Below are positions 33,572 to 43,043 of a stretch of 64,000 nt of DNA, piece by piece. Made by a program: the position numbers and the translations under genes. The stretch covers positions 1 to 64,000 of the forward strand of contig NZ_JADKYX010000002.1 of assembly GCF_016093545.1 (NCBI RefSeq), in the 5' to 3' direction. Position 1 is the stretch's first letter. The number at the start of each line of letters is the position of its first letter. This DNA is from Massilia rhizosphaerae (lineage in GTDB: Bacteria > Pseudomonadota > Gammaproteobacteria > Burkholderiales > Burkholderiaceae_D). Under the pieces are notes generated by a model. The model was given only the letters and a program-made list of their open reading frames with translations, searched no databases and had not been told where the DNA came from.

Positions 33572-34723
33572 CTAGACGATATTGTCGCGCCGCAGCGTGG
33601 CGATGGCGTCCCGCGGCCAGCCCCAGTCGGCCAGGATGGCCGCGCCGTCCTGCCCCGGCGCCGCCACCGGCCGGGCCGCGCCCGGCGTGCGCGAGAAGCG
33701 CGGCGCCGGCGCCGGCTGGGTCACGCCGTCGACGTCGACGAAGGTGGCGCGCGCCGCGTTGTGCGGATGGCGCGGCGCCTCGTCCATGTCGAGCACGGGC
33801 GCGAAGCATGCGTCCGTCCCCTCCAGCAGCGCGCACCAGGCGTCGCGCGTGCGCGTGGCGAACAGCGCCGCGAACTTGTCCTTCAGTGCCGGCCAGTCGT
33901 CCCGGTCCCATTGCCGCGCGAACGCCGGGTCCGACGCCCCCGTCAGCGCCAGCAGTTGCGCGTAGAACTGCGGTTCGATGGCGCCCACGGCGATGAACCG
34001 TCCGTCCGCGCAGGCATACGTGGCGTAGAACGGCGCACCGCCGTCGAGCAGGTTGGCGCCGCGCGCGGCGGACCACGAACCTTGCGCGCGCAGGCCGGCC
34101 ATCATCGCGCCCAGCAGCGCCGCGCCGTCCGTCATCGCCGCGTCGACGACTTGCCCGCGGCCGGACGTGCGCGCTTCCAGCATGGCGCACACGACGCCGA
34201 ACGCCAGCATCATGCCGCCGCCGCCGAAGTCGCCGACGAGGTTCAGCGGCGGCGGCGGCGGACGGTCGGCGTCGCCCATCGCATGCAACATGCCGGTCAG
34301 CGCCACGTAGTTCAGGTCGTGCCCGGCCGCCTGCGCCAGCGGGCCGCTCTGGCCCCAGCCGGTGACGCGGCCGACCACCAGTTTCGGATTGCGCTCGAAG
34401 CAGGCGTCGGGGCCGAGGCCGAGGCGCTCCATCACGCCGGGCCGGAAGCCTTCGACGAGCGCGTCGGCCTTGGCGACGAGGTCGAGCAGCACCTGGCGCG
34501 CACGTGGGTCTTTCAGATCGAGCGCCAGCGTGCGGCGGCCGCGCGCCATCACGTCGTATTTGGTGCCCAGCACCGGGTAGGGATTCGGCATGGACGGATC
34601 GGCCTTGCGGTCGATCCGGATCACCTCGGCCCCCATATCGGCCAGCATCATCGCGGCGAACGGGCACGGGCCGATGCCGGCCATCTCGATCACGCGCAGC
34701 CCCTTCAAAGGTCCGCTGGTCAT
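33572..34723 (-). CDS. CaiB/BaiF CoA-transferase family III (alpha-methylacyl-CoA racemase-like)
   Basis: The 383-residue protein has the family III motifs: [35 protein letters not shown], the conserved Asp-rich [11 protein letters not shown] segment and [27 protein letters not shown]. The GHDLNY and EPQFY motifs are closest to alpha-methylacyl-CoA racemase (AMACR), which inverts 2-methyl-branched acyl-CoAs. The start codon overlaps the stop of the acyl-CoA dehydrogenase gene by one base (TGATG), so translation is coupled. It is the third gene of a catabolic operon. Confidence 0.88.
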   Translation of the reverse strand: MTSGPLKGLRVIEMAGIGPCPFAAMMLADMGAEVIRIDRKADPSMPNPYPVLGTKYDVMARGRRTLALDLKDPRARQVLLDLVAKADALVEGFRPGVMERLGLGPDACFERNPKLVVGRVTGWGQSGPLAQAAGHDLNYVALTGMLHAMGDADRPPPPPLNLVGDFGGGGMMLAFGVVCAMLEARTSGRGQVVDAAMTDGAALLGAMMAGLRAQGSWSAARGANLLDGGAPFYATYACADGRFIAVGAIEPQFYAQLLALTGASDPAFARQWDRDDWPALKDKFAALFATRTRDAWCALLEGTDACFAPVLDMDEAPRHPHNAARATFVDVDGVTQPAPAPRFSRTPGAARPVAAPGQDGAAILADWGWPRDAIATLRRDNIV

Positions 34724-35859
34724 CACAGCGACCGGGCGATGATTTCTTTCATGATCTCGTTCGCCCCGCCGTAGATGCGCTGCACGCGCGCATCCAGGTA
34801 CATCTGCGTGATGGGGTATTCGAGCATGTAGCCGTAGCCGCCGAACAGTTGCAGGCAGCGGTCGACGATCTTGCACTGCAAGTCCGTGATCCAGTACTTG
34901 GCCATCGACGCCCGCACCGTGTCCATGCGGCCGGCGACGAGGTCTTCGATGCAGCGGTCGATGAACACGCGCGCCACCGTCGCCTCGGTCTTGCACTCGG
35001 CCAGCACGAAGCGCGTGTTCTGCATGTCGATGAGGGCCTGGCCGAACGCGCGGCGCTCGCGCGCGTGCGCGACCGTGAGCGCCAGCGCGCGCTCGATGCA
35101 GGCGACGCCCGCCACGCCGACGATCGTGCGCTCGTACGGCAGCTCCGTCATCAGCTGGGCGAAGCCGCGGCCTTCGTCGCTTCCCAGCACGTTCTGCAGC
35201 GGGACGATGGCATCGTCGAAGAACAGTTCGCACGTGTCCTGCCCCTTCTGCCCCATCTTCTCGAGGATGCGGCCGACGCGGAAGCCCGGGTTGTTCGCCG
35301 TCTCCAGCAGCATCAGCGAGACGCCCTTGGCGCCCGCGGCCGGATCGGTCTTGGCGACGACGAGGATCAGGTCGGCCAGGTAGCCGTTCGAGATGAAGGT
35401 CTTGGAACCGTTCAGGCGGTAGCCCAGGTCCGTGCGCGCGGCCGTCGTGCGGATGCCCTTGAGGTCCGAGCCGGCGTCCGGCTCGGACATCGCGATGGCC
35501 GCGATCATCTCGCCGCTGGCCAGGCGCGGCAGGTATTTGACCTTCTGCTCTTCCGTGCCGTGGTTCAGCAAGTAATGCGCGACGATCGCGTGCACGTGCA
35601 GGCCGAACGCCGTGTCGCCGGCCAGCGCCAGCTCCTCGAACACGACGGCCTGGTGGGCGAAGGTGCCGCCCGAGCCGCCAACATCGTCGGGGACGTCGGC
35701 GAGCAGCAGGCCGAGCTCTCCGGCCTTGCGCCACAGCGCGCGGTCGACGTGCTGCTGTTCGCGCCAGCGCTGCTGGTGCGGCACGACCTCCGCGGCGACG
35801 AAACGGCGCACGGCGTCGCGGAAGGTGTCCAGTTCGGGCGTCATCCAGGGCGAGGTCAT
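34723..35859 (-). CDS. Acyl-CoA dehydrogenase
   Basis: The 378-residue flavoenzyme catalyses alpha,beta-desaturation of an acyl-CoA and passes electrons to ETF. Visible motifs: [28 protein letters not shown] (FAD and substrate region), [24 protein letters not shown] and [18 protein letters not shown]. The end [41 protein letters not shown] carries the YGGANEI motif with the usual catalytic glutamate region. It lies between the thiolase-like and CoA-transferase genes. Confidence 0.93.
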   Translation of the reverse strand: MTSPWMTPELDTFRDAVRRFVAAEVVPHQQRWREQQHVDRALWRKAGELGLLLADVPDDVGGSGGTFAHQAVVFEELALAGDTAFGLHVHAIVAHYLLNHGTEEQKVKYLPRLASGEMIAAIAMSEPDAGSDLKGIRTTAARTDLGYRLNGSKTFISNGYLADLILVVAKTDPAAGAKGVSLMLLETANNPGFRVGRILEKMGQKGQDTCELFFDDAIVPLQNVLGSDEGRGFAQLMTELPYERTIVGVAGVACIERALALTVAHARERRAFGQALIDMQNTRFVLAECKTEATVARVFIDRCIEDLVAGRMDTVRASMAKYWITDLQCKIVDRCLQLFGGYGYMLEYPITQMYLDARVQRIYGGANEIMKEIIARSL

Positions 35860-35869
35860 GGCCGCCTCC

Positions 35870-37051
35870 TCACACTTGGTAGAGCGTGACGACGCAGGCG
35901 CCGCCCAGCCCCAGGTTGTGCTGCAGCGCCGTGCGCGCGCCGTCGACCTGGCGCGCGCCGGCGCTGCCGCGCAGCTGGTGCGTCAGCTCGAAGCATTGGG
36001 CGAGACCCGTCGCGCCGAGCGGGTGACCCTTCGACAGCAGGCCGCCGGACGGATTCGTGACGACCTTGCCGCCATACGTGTTGTCGCCGTCGCGGATGAA
36101 CTTGTCGGCGCCGCCTTCCGGGCACAGGCCCAGCGCCTCGTAGGTGATCAACTCGTTGTGCGCGAAGCAGTCGTGCAGTTCGACGACGTCCAGGTCGTCC
36201 GGCCCGATGCCGGCGTGCTCGTAGACCTGGCGTGCCGCGTCCCGGCTCATGTCGTAGCCGACGAGGCGCATCATGTCGTTCGAGTCGAACGTACTCGGAC
36301 GGTCCGTCGTCATCGCCTGCGCGGCGATGTGGACGTCGGCACGCAGGCCGTGCTTCTTCGCGAACGCCTCGGACACCAGCACGGCGGCGGCCGCGCCGCA
36401 GGTGGGCGGACAGGCCATCAGCCGGGTCATCACGCCGGGCCAGATCGCGGGCGCGTCCAGCACGTCCTGGCTGCTCACCTCCTTGCGGAACAGCGCCAGC
36501 GGATTGTTCACCGCATGGCGGCTGGCCTTGGCGCGGATGCGCGCGAACGCCTCCAGCGGCGTGCCGTATTTTTCCATGTGCGCGAGCCCGGCGCCGCCGA
36601 AATAGCGCAGCGCCAGCGGGATCTCGGGTTTGCCGACGAGGCGGTCGGTGACGGCGTCGAAATCGTCGAATGGCGCCGGCCGGTCCGTGAACACGGACGC
36701 CAGCGCGCCGGGGCTCATCTGCTCGAAGCCCAGCACGAGCACGCAGTCGGCCGCTCCGCCCTGCACGGCCTGGCGCGCGAGATAGAGCGCGGTGGAGCCG
36801 GTGGAGCAGTTGTTGTTGACGTTGACGATGGGGATCCCGGTCATGCCGACGCCGTACAACGCTTTCTGGCCGCAGGTGGAATCGCCGTACACGTAGCCGC
36901 AATAGGCCTGTTCGACCTCAATCCAGGCGATGTCGGCATCGTCCAGCGCGGCGCGCGCGGCCTGGGCGCCCATCTCGTGATACGGGGCGCTCGCCCCCGG
37001 CTTGGCGAACGGGATCATCCCGACACCCGTCACATACACTTTGCGGCTCAT
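35870..37051 (-). CDS. Thiolase family protein, SCP-x/lipid-transfer type
   Basis: The 393-residue protein is a thiolase of the non-decarboxylating SCP-x type. Conserved elements are GVGMIPFAKPG, the nucleophile Cys in NNNCSTGSTALYLARQAV, the ELHDCFAHNELITYEALGL loop, and GGLLSKGHPLGATGLAQC with the second-site His. This subfamily cleaves long-chain, branched or sterol-like 3-ketoacyl-CoAs. ATG 37051 has AAGGAG upstream. The gene is divergent from the TetR regulator and begins the operon thiolase / acyl-CoA dehydrogenase / CoA-transferase. Confidence 0.88.
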   Translation of the reverse strand: MSRKVYVTGVGMIPFAKPGASAPYHEMGAQAARAALDDADIAWIEVEQAYCGYVYGDSTCGQKALYGVGMTGIPIVNVNNNCSTGSTALYLARQAVQGGAADCVLVLGFEQMSPGALASVFTDRPAPFDDFDAVTDRLVGKPEIPLALRYFGGAGLAHMEKYGTPLEAFARIRAKASRHAVNNPLALFRKEVSSQDVLDAPAIWPGVMTRLMACPPTCGAAAAVLVSEAFAKKHGLRADVHIAAQAMTTDRPSTFDSNDMMRLVGYDMSRDAARQVYEHAGIGPDDLDVVELHDCFAHNELITYEALGLCPEGGADKFIRDGDNTYGGKVVTNPSGGLLSKGHPLGATGLAQCFELTHQLRGSAGARQVDGARTALQHNLGLGGACVVTLYQV

Positions 37052-37084
37052 CGTCGTCTCCTTGCGTTGTGCCCTGCCATGGAT

Positions 37085-37128
37085 TAGGTCGACCGACCTA
37101 GTCAAGCGATTATAGGTCAGTCGACCTG
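37085..37128. promoter_or_regulatory. Two palindromic operators between the thiolase and TetR genes
   Basis: TAGGTCGACCGACCTA (37085-37100) and TAGGTCAGTCGACCTG (37113-37128) are similar imperfect palindromes, half-site AGGTC / GACCT, whose centres are 28 bp apart. They lie in the 110-base divergent region. This is the standard position for autoregulating TetR repressors; binding by the protein encoded at 37162 is inferred. Confidence 0.75.
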
Positions 37129-37161
37129 TTTTTCAAAGCATGCCGTGCGATAATCCAGGGC

Positions 37162-37797
37162 ATGAAACAAATGCTCGACCAGACCCTGCGCAACAAGTCC
37201 TCCGTCACGACCGAAAAAGGCTGGGAGCGCGTGCACGCGATCCTGCAGGCCGCGCGCCGGCTGCTGGCGACGGACGGTTATGCCGGGCTGTCGATGCGCA
37301 AGGTGGCGGCCGAGGCGGGCATGACGCTGTCGAACGTCCAGCATTATTACCCCAGCCGCGAAGGGCTGCTGGAAGCCGTCCTGCTGACGACGATGGACGA
37401 GTTCCAGGCCAAGATGGACCGCATCTCGGCCGAGATGAGCGACCGCCCGCGCCTGGACCAGTTCCTGTCGACGTCCGACATGTTCCTGGAAGAGATCACC
37501 GATCCCGTCACGCACGCGCTGTTCTTCGAGATCTGGGCGCTGGCCTCGCGCAACGCCTTCGCCTCCAGCCTGATGGACCGCATGCTGGGGCGCGAACGCA
37601 AGACCGTCTACAACCTGATCCGCGGGCTGAATCCGGCCATCTCGGACGAGGAGTACATGCAGCGGGCGATCCTGATGGTGGCGCAGATCGAGGGCCTGAT
37701 GCTGTTCCGCCTGGACCGCGAATCGCGCCGCGAGCAATTCCTGGCGGTGCGGGCGGCGGTGCGCAAGGCATTGCTGAACCTGGCCACCGTGCCGTAA
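37162..37797 (+). CDS. TetR/AcrR-family transcriptional regulator
   Basis: The 211-residue regulator has an N-terminal TetR helix-turn-helix (ILQAARRLLATDGYAGLSMRKVAAEAGMTLSNVQHYYPSREGLLEAVL) and a C-terminal ligand domain of about 140 residues with dimer helices. It is divergent from the acyl-CoA operon and likely represses it until an acyl-CoA or fatty acid ligand binds. A slightly longer N-terminus (MKQMLDQTLRNKSSVTTEKG) precedes the HTH. Confidence 0.9.
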   Translation: MKQMLDQTLRNKSSVTTEKGWERVHAILQAARRLLATDGYAGLSMRKVAAEAGMTLSNVQHYYPSREGLLEAVLLTTMDEFQAKMDRISAEMSDRPRLDQFLSTSDMFLEEITDPVTHALFFEIWALASRNAFASSLMDRMLGRERKTVYNLIRGLNPAISDEEYMQRAILMVAQIEGLMLFRLDRESRREQFLAVRAAVRKALLNLATVP

Positions 37798-37838
37798 CGG
37801 CCGCGCGCCATTTGCCGTGTCGCTTATACTGGCCCGAT

Positions 37839-37959
37839 GTAGGGTGGGCGGCCCTCCGCCCTCGCGAACGCTTGCGTCATGGCGACACGCAGGTGGGCAC
37901 GCTTGGTTCGATTGATGCCCCCGGCATCAATCGCCCCCGACATCAATCGCCCACCCTAC
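37839..37959. repeat. Family B repeat, long form
   Basis: The element begins GTAGGGTGGGC and ends GCCCACCCTAC, an 11-bp perfect terminal inverted repeat about 100 bp apart. Inside are GTGGGCACG (37893-37901) and a hairpin ATTGATGCC / GGCATCAAT. The same plan occurs at 51999-52095. It fills most of the gap between the TetR gene and the antiporter gene. Confidence 0.8.
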
Positions 37960-37984
37960 CCTGGTTCAAGACGAAGGAGCCGCG

Positions 37985-39677
37985 ATGCAGCACGACATCA
38001 GCCTCATCACCACCATCGCCGCCGCCCTCGGTCTCGGCCTCGTGTTCGGCATGCTCGCCGTGCGCCTGCGCCTGCCGGCCCTGGTCGGCTACCTGGCCGC
38101 CGGCGTCGTCATCGGCCCCGCCACGCCCGGCTTCGTCGCCGACGTGCATCTGGCGTCGCAGCTGGCCGAGATCGGGGTGATGCTGCTGATGTTCGGCGTC
38201 GGGCTCCACTTCTCGCTGGACGACTTGCTCGAAGTGAAAGGCATCGCCCTGCCCGGCGCCGTACTGCAGATCGCGGTGGCGACCCTGCTCGGCATGGGCC
38301 TCACGCATCTGTGGGGCTGGGACCTCGGGGCCGGCCTCGTGTTCGGCCTCGCGCTGTCCGTCGCGAGCACGGTGGTGCTGCTGCGCGCGCTGGAAGACCG
38401 CGGCCAGCTCGACTCCCTCAATGGGCGCATCGCCGTCGGCTGGCTCGTCGTGGAAGACCTCGTGACGGTGCTCGTGCTCGTGCTGCTGCCGGCACTCGCG
38501 GGGCCGCTGGGCGGCAAGGGCGAAGGCGGCGGCTCGTTGTGGCCGTCGCTCGGGAAAACGCTGCTGCAGGTCGGCGCCTTCATCGCCTTCATGCTGCTCG
38601 TGGGCCGCAAGCTCTTCCCGTGGTTTCTGTGGCGCGTGGCGAAGACCGGCTCGCGCGAACTGTTCACGCTGGCCGTGATCGCGGCGGCGGTGGGCATCGC
38701 CTACGGCTCGTCGCACCTGTTCGGCGTATCGTTCGCGCTGGGCGCCTTCTTCGCCGGCATGGTGCTGCGCGAGTCGGAGCTGAGCCATCGCGCGGCGCAG
38801 GAGACACTGCCGCTGCGCGACGCATTCTCCGTGCTGTTCTTCGTCTCCGTCGGCATGCTGTTCGATCCGCGCGTGCTGGTCGAGAGCCCGCTGCAAGTGC
38901 TCGGCGTCGTCGCCATCATCCTCGTCGGCAAATCGCTGGCCGGGTTTCTCCTCGTGCTGGCGCTGCGCTATCCGGTCAATACGGCGATCACGGTGTCCGC
39001 GAGCCTCGCGCAGATCGGCGAGTTCTCGTTCATCCTGGCGGCCCTCGGCATCTCGCTCGGCCTGCTGCCGGAGATGGGCCAGAACCTGATCCTCGCCGGC
39101 GCCATCGTCTCGATCGCCGTGAACCCGCTGATGTTCAAGCTGGTCGGCCCGCTGCAAAATCGGGTGCTGTCGGCATCCGAACGCGCCCGCAACATGGCGC
39201 GCTCGCCGGACCCGCTGGCCGAGCTGCCGACGACGGTCACGCACGAGCGCCTGACGGGCCAGGTCGTGCTGGTCGGCTACGGCCGCGTGGGCAAGCGCAT
39301 TGCGCAGGCACTGGACAGCCAGGGCGTCCACTATGTGGTGGCGGAGCAGAACCGCGACATCGTCGACCACCTGCGCCGGCGCGACCAGCCGGCCGTGGCG
39401 GGCAATGCGGCCGAACCGGCCGTGCTGATCCAGGCCCACATCGCGCGCCGCCATGCTCGTGATCGCGACGCCGGACACCTTCCACGTGCGCGCCATGGTC
39501 GACACCGCGAAGACCCTGAATCCCGCCATCCGCTGCGTCGTGCGCACGCACAACGAGGAAGATGCGCGCCTGCTGCGCGCAGAGACGGGCGGCACGGTCC
39601 TCGTGGGCGAGCACGAACTGGCGCGCAGCATGGCGCGCCACGTGCTGGACGGGCTAGCGCTCGCGCAGGCGCACTGA
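37985..39677 (+). pseudogene. Monovalent cation:proton antiporter, CPA2/YbaL type, frameshifted
   Basis: The protein has an N-terminal 12-TM Na+/H+ exchanger domain (about residues 8-385, with GVMLLMFGVGLHFSLDDLL and SVASTVVLLRALEDR) and a TrkA-N Rossmann domain (GQVVLVGYGRVGKRIAQAL). The frame breaks near 39440-39455: after AVLIQAHIAR the sequence continues in the +1 frame as MLVIATPDTFHVRAMVDTAK down to ALAQAH at 39677. Joined, the product is about 564 residues, the normal family length. The shift lies in a GC repeat (gcgcgccgcc), so either a single-base insertion, a two-base deletion or a sequencing error could explain it. If real, the regulatory domain is lost. Confidence 0.82.
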
Positions 39678-40250
39678 TTCCAGCGCGACGACGACGACGG
39701 CGCAGACCATCGTGCCCCTCTCCATGAAGCCCGCGGCCAGCAGCGCGACGGTGAGACCCGCGCAGCGCCGGACGCAATGGCCGCCCAGGCGCGCGCCCAG
39801 CAGCAGCGCCTTGGCGCAAGCGGACGGACCGGTCACGGCGGGCAGCGGATGCGCAGCCCGCCTGCGCCACGCTGCGACATGCCAGACGGCGCCCGCCACG
39901 CCGGCCGCCGCCGCCATCACGGGCATGATCCGCGCCAGCGCGGGCATGGCCAGCAGCGTTTGCGCGACGGCCGCGCCGGCCGCGAACAAAGGCAGGCCGG
40001 ACGCCGCCCAGGCCGCGGCCCAGGCCAACGCGGCCGCCGCCGTGAGCAGCGACGCCCGCCGGCGCCCCGTCCCGGCCAGCGCGGCCCGATAGCGCCGCAA
40101 CGGCGGCACGGCAAGCGGCAGCATCATCGGCACCATCATCGCGGCCCACATCCCGACGAAGCCGGCGGCGGCACCGAACCACGACTGGCCGCACATCGGC
40201 AGCCAGACCGCCGACATACTCCACCCGCCGGGCATCGGGATGCGGCCCAT
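39654..40250 (-). CDS. DUF2182 family membrane protein (putative metal-binding)
   Basis: The 198-residue membrane protein has the DUF2182 signature W-x-x-M-x-x-A-M-M-V-P-M-M-L-P near the N-terminus and four or five hydrophobic segments; it ends in ESVRLRER. DUF2182 proteins are often annotated as predicted metal-binding integral membrane proteins, and their role is not established. Its ATG shares one base with the stop codon of the DUF899 gene (TGATG), so the two are translated together. The 3' end overlaps the end of the antiporter gene on the other strand by 24 bases. Confidence 0.83.
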   Translation of the reverse strand: MGRIPMPGGWSMSAVWLPMCGQSWFGAAAGFVGMWAAMMVPMMLPLAVPPLRRYRAALAGTGRRRASLLTAAAALAWAAAWAASGLPLFAAGAAVAQTLLAMPALARIMPVMAAAAGVAGAVWHVAAWRRRAAHPLPAVTGPSACAKALLLGARLGGHCVRRCAGLTVALLAAGFMERGTMVCAVVVVALESVRLRER

Positions 40251-41044
40251 CACCGCACCGGATACTCGTCGTGCCGCCGCCACCAGATGCCGTTCTCGTT
40301 GCGGCCCAGGGGTGCGCGGTCCAACCACTGGTACATGCTCCACAGCGCATCGAGGCCGCGCGAGTAGGTCGAATACGTGTGATAAACGACGCCGTCCTCC
40401 AGCACGAATGCGCTCATGCCCGGCCGGTCGCGGATATAGGTGGCCAGGTCGGTGCCGGTCGCCGCGGCCTGCAGCTGCGCCGGGCTGGCGCTGTCCTGCA
40501 TCGTCCAGTCCGTCCTGGCGGGCGACTGCATCGGCGGCTCGCGGCGGTAGTTGTATTCGATGCCGCCTTCGCGCTGTTGCGTCTCGTCGAACCAGACGTT
40601 GAAGTCGGCATTGAAATCCGCGCCGGGTTCCGGGTGCGACGTCGCCCACGGGAACGTCCATCCCATGCGCTCCTTGTATGCGCGCAGCCTGGCTTGCGGC
40701 GCGCGCGACACGGCCGTAAGCATCACGTCGTGGTTGGCCAGGTGCGTGGCGATGCCGTTGAAGCCGTCGGCGATCGCCGAGCAGGACGGACAGCCCGCCG
40801 TGTAGTCGGTGCCGAACATGAAGTGGTAGACAAGCAGTTGCGAACGGCCCTGGAACAGGTCGGCCAGCGCCGCGCGGCCGGCCTCGGTATCGAACCGGTA
40901 GTCCTTGTCGATGCGGACCCAGGGCAAGGCCTGCCGCTGGCGCGCCAGCGCGTCGCTGCGGTGCGTGAGTTCGCGTTCCGCCTCCCACAGCGCGAGCCGC
41001 GCGGCCAGCCATTCGTCCCGGGTTCCCGTCTGATGCGTAGTCAT
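40250..41044 (-). CDS. DUF899 family thioredoxin-like protein
   Basis: The 264-residue DUF899 protein has the motifs LVYHFMFGTDYTAGCPSCSAIADGFNGIATHLANHDVMLTAVSRAP and ATSHPEPGADFNADF. The family has a thioredoxin-like fold, with the CPSC pair (at about residues 85-88) in the place of a redox site, so an oxidoreductase role is plausible but not shown. The C-terminus contains DGVVYHTYSTYSRGLDALWSMYQWLD. It is coupled to the DUF2182 gene and divergent from an HTH protein. Confidence 0.88.
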   Translation of the reverse strand: MTTHQTGTRDEWLAARLALWEAERELTHRSDALARQRQALPWVRIDKDYRFDTEAGRAALADLFQGRSQLLVYHFMFGTDYTAGCPSCSAIADGFNGIATHLANHDVMLTAVSRAPQARLRAYKERMGWTFPWATSHPEPGADFNADFNVWFDETQQREGGIEYNYRREPPMQSPARTDWTMQDSASPAQLQAAATGTDLATYIRDRPGMSAFVLEDGVVYHTYSTYSRGLDALWSMYQWLDRAPLGRNENGIWWRRHDEYPVR

Positions 41045-41132
41045 CGTCTTTCCTTTCAGGTGGTTGAAGGTGCGGTGCTATAGTAGGGACGGCACGGCAC
41101 ACGACGGGAGTGACAAGTTTGGCGCGATTCCG

Positions 41133-42353
41133 ATGGACTCGATGATCACGGCAGCCGCCCTGTCGCTGGCGCATGGCGACCCGCTCGGCGCGCTGGACCG
41201 CGTCGCCCTGCGTGACGACGCGCCCGCGCTGGCATTGCGCGGCATCGCGATGGCGCAGCTGGGCGACTTGCCGCGCGCGCGCGTGCTCGTGCGCCGCGCG
41301 GCACGGGCCTTCGGTGCCAGGCACGCCGTCGCGCGCGCGCGCTGCCTGCTCGCCGAGGCCGAAATCGCATTGGCCGCGCGCGACCTCGACGCCTGCGCGG
41401 CGCCGCTCGCCGACGCGCACCGCACGCTGGACGCGCACGGCGACCACGCCAATGCGGCGCACGCCCGCTACCTGGAAGTCCGCCGCCTGCTGCTGATGGG
41501 CCGCCTCGACGATGCCGAACGGCGCCTGGCCGCGCTGGACCCGGCCGGCATGCCGCGCGCCCTGCGCGCCGCGCACGAGTTGACCGCGGCCGGTATCGCG
41601 ATGCGCCGCATGCGCGCGCAGGCGGCGCGCGCGGCGCTCGTCCGCGCGGATGCCCACGCGCGCGCCGCCGGCATCGCCGCGCTGGGCGCCGAAATCGAAT
41701 CGGCGGCGCGCCTGCTCGACGCCCCGGCGGCGCGACTCGTCACGCCGGACGGCCCGCGCGACGTGCTGCTCGACGAGGTCGAGCGGCTGATGACCTCCAC
41801 CGCACTGGTCGTCAATGGCTGCCTGCATACCGTGCACCACCTCGCCACGGAGATCCCGCTGGCCCGGCGGCCGGTCCTGTTCGCACTGCTGCGCACCCTG
41901 GCCGAGGCCTGGCCGCAGGACGCGCCGCGCGACGCGCTGATCCTGGCCGCCTTCCGCATCCGCCATCCCGACGAGACGCACCGCGCCCGCCTGCGCGTCG
42001 AGATGGGCCGTTTGCGCACTGTGCTGCGCGGCGTCGCCGCCGTACGCGCCACGGCGCGCGGCTTCCAGTTGATCCCGCGCGACGGCCACGACGTCGCCGT
42101 GCTCGCCCGCCCCGTCGACGACGACCACGCGTCCGTGCTGGCCCTGCTGGCGGACGGCGAGACGTGGTCCAGCTCCGCGCTCGCGCTGGCGCTGGGCACC
42201 AGCCAGCGCACCATCCAGCGTTCCCTGGAAGCGCTGGCGGCCGCCGGCAAGATCGAGGCGTTCGGCCAGGGCCGTGCGCGCCGCTGGTCGATGCTGCCGC
42301 TGCCCGGCTTCGCGACAAACTTGTTACTCCCGACCTCCCTGGGCGTTCAATAG
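41133..42353 (+). CDS. Helix-turn-helix regulator with N-terminal TPR-like Ala-rich domain
   Basis: The 406-residue protein is made of helical Ala/Arg-rich repeats (about 1-190, TPR/SARP-like) and a middle domain with a winged-helix-like segment (RIRHPDETHRARLRVEMGRLRTVLRG). A C-terminal HTH follows: SSSALALALGTSQRTIQRSLEALAAAGKIEAFGQGRARRW. The closing wing R-A-R-R-W resembles MarR/DeoR HTH wings. I choose ATG 41133; an earlier in-frame ATG at 41064 is possible. It is divergent from DUF899-DUF2182 and is their likely regulator. A beta-propeller gene follows 9 bases after its stop. Confidence 0.72.
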   Translation: MDSMITAAALSLAHGDPLGALDRVALRDDAPALALRGIAMAQLGDLPRARVLVRRAARAFGARHAVARARCLLAEAEIALAARDLDACAAPLADAHRTLDAHGDHANAAHARYLEVRRLLLMGRLDDAERRLAALDPAGMPRALRAAHELTAAGIAMRRMRAQAARAALVRADAHARAAGIAALGAEIESAARLLDAPAARLVTPDGPRDVLLDEVERLMTSTALVVNGCLHTVHHLATEIPLARRPVLFALLRTLAEAWPQDAPRDALILAAFRIRHPDETHRARLRVEMGRLRTVLRGVAAVRATARGFQLIPRDGHDVAVLARPVDDDHASVLALLADGETWSSSALALALGTSQRTIQRSLEALAAAGKIEAFGQGRARRWSMLPLPGFATNLLLPTSLGVQ

Positions 42354-42362
42354 AATGGCCAC

Positions 42363-42992
42363 ATGAAAACGACACCTGCCCACATCGTCCGCGAATACGG
42401 ACCCTTCGACGACAAGCCCGGCGTGCACGGCGTCTCCTTCGACGGCCTGGTCCTCTGGTTCGCCTCCGGCGACCACTTGAATGCGGTCGATCCCGCCAGC
42501 GGCCGGCTGGACCGCTCGCTCGCGGTCCAGGCCCACGCGGGCACGGCCTTCGACGGCCGCTACCTGTACCAGATCGCGGACAGCCGCATCCAGAAGATCG
42601 ACCCGGACACGGGCGCGGTCCTGTCGACCATCCCGACGCCGGAAGGCGGCGGCGCCGGCCTCACCTGGGCCGAAGGCTCGCTGTGGATCGGCCAGCACCG
42701 GGCGCGCAAGATCCATCGTCTCGATCCGGAGACCGGGGCGATCCTGAAGACGATCGAATCGAAGCGCTTCGTCACCGGCGTGACGTGGTTGAACGGCGAA
42801 CTGTGGCACGCCACCTGGGAAAACGAACAGAGCGATTTGCGCCGCGTCGATCCGCACACCGGCGACGTGCTGCAGAGCGTCGAGATGCCGCCCGGCCTCA
42901 TCGTCTCCGGTCTCGAGTCCGACGGCGCGGACCATTTCTTCTGCGGCGGCGGCAACAGCGGCAAGATCCGCGCCGTGCGGCGGCCGGAATAA
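42363..42992 (+). CDS. Beta-propeller protein (Vgb/YncE/glutamine-cyclotransferase-like)
   Basis: The 209-residue protein is built of repeated W/I-x-x-x-D-P-x-T-G-x-x blades (AVDPASGRLDRSL, KIDPDTGAVLSTI, RLDPETGAILKTI, RVDPHTGDVLQSV), typical of Vgb, YncE and glutaminyl-peptide cyclotransferase-like propellers. There is no signal peptide, so it is cytoplasmic. Only four or five blades are visible, fewer than a complete propeller of six or seven. Function is unknown. It is 9 bases downstream of the HTH gene and probably cotranscribed; a minus-strand terminator overlaps its stop codon. Confidence 0.78.
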   Translation: MKTTPAHIVREYGPFDDKPGVHGVSFDGLVLWFASGDHLNAVDPASGRLDRSLAVQAHAGTAFDGRYLYQIADSRIQKIDPDTGAVLSTIPTPEGGGAGLTWAEGSLWIGQHRARKIHRLDPETGAILKTIESKRFVTGVTWLNGELWHATWENEQSDLRRVDPHTGDVLQSVEMPPGLIVSGLESDGADHFFCGGGNSGKIRAVRRPE

Positions 42993-43018
42993 AAAACGGC
43001 GGACATTGCTGTCCGCCG
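42991..43018 (-). terminator. Rho-independent terminator of the FtsH-like gene
   Basis: On the minus strand CGGCGGACA / TGTCCGCCG forms a 9-bp perfect stem with a 4-base loop, followed by a six-U run. It lies 25 bases after the stop codon of the FtsH-like gene, and its tail covers the stop codon of the convergent beta-propeller gene. Confidence 0.88.
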
Positions 43019-43043
43019 CATCGTCGACCACCAATCGTTACGG

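Noticed and set aside
33572-35734. A 720-codon frame starting far upstream of the CoA-transferase
   Set aside because: Only its last 383 codons encode the CoA-transferase; the front is an out-of-frame shadow of the acyl-CoA dehydrogenase gene, and the true start overlaps that gene's stop (TGATG).
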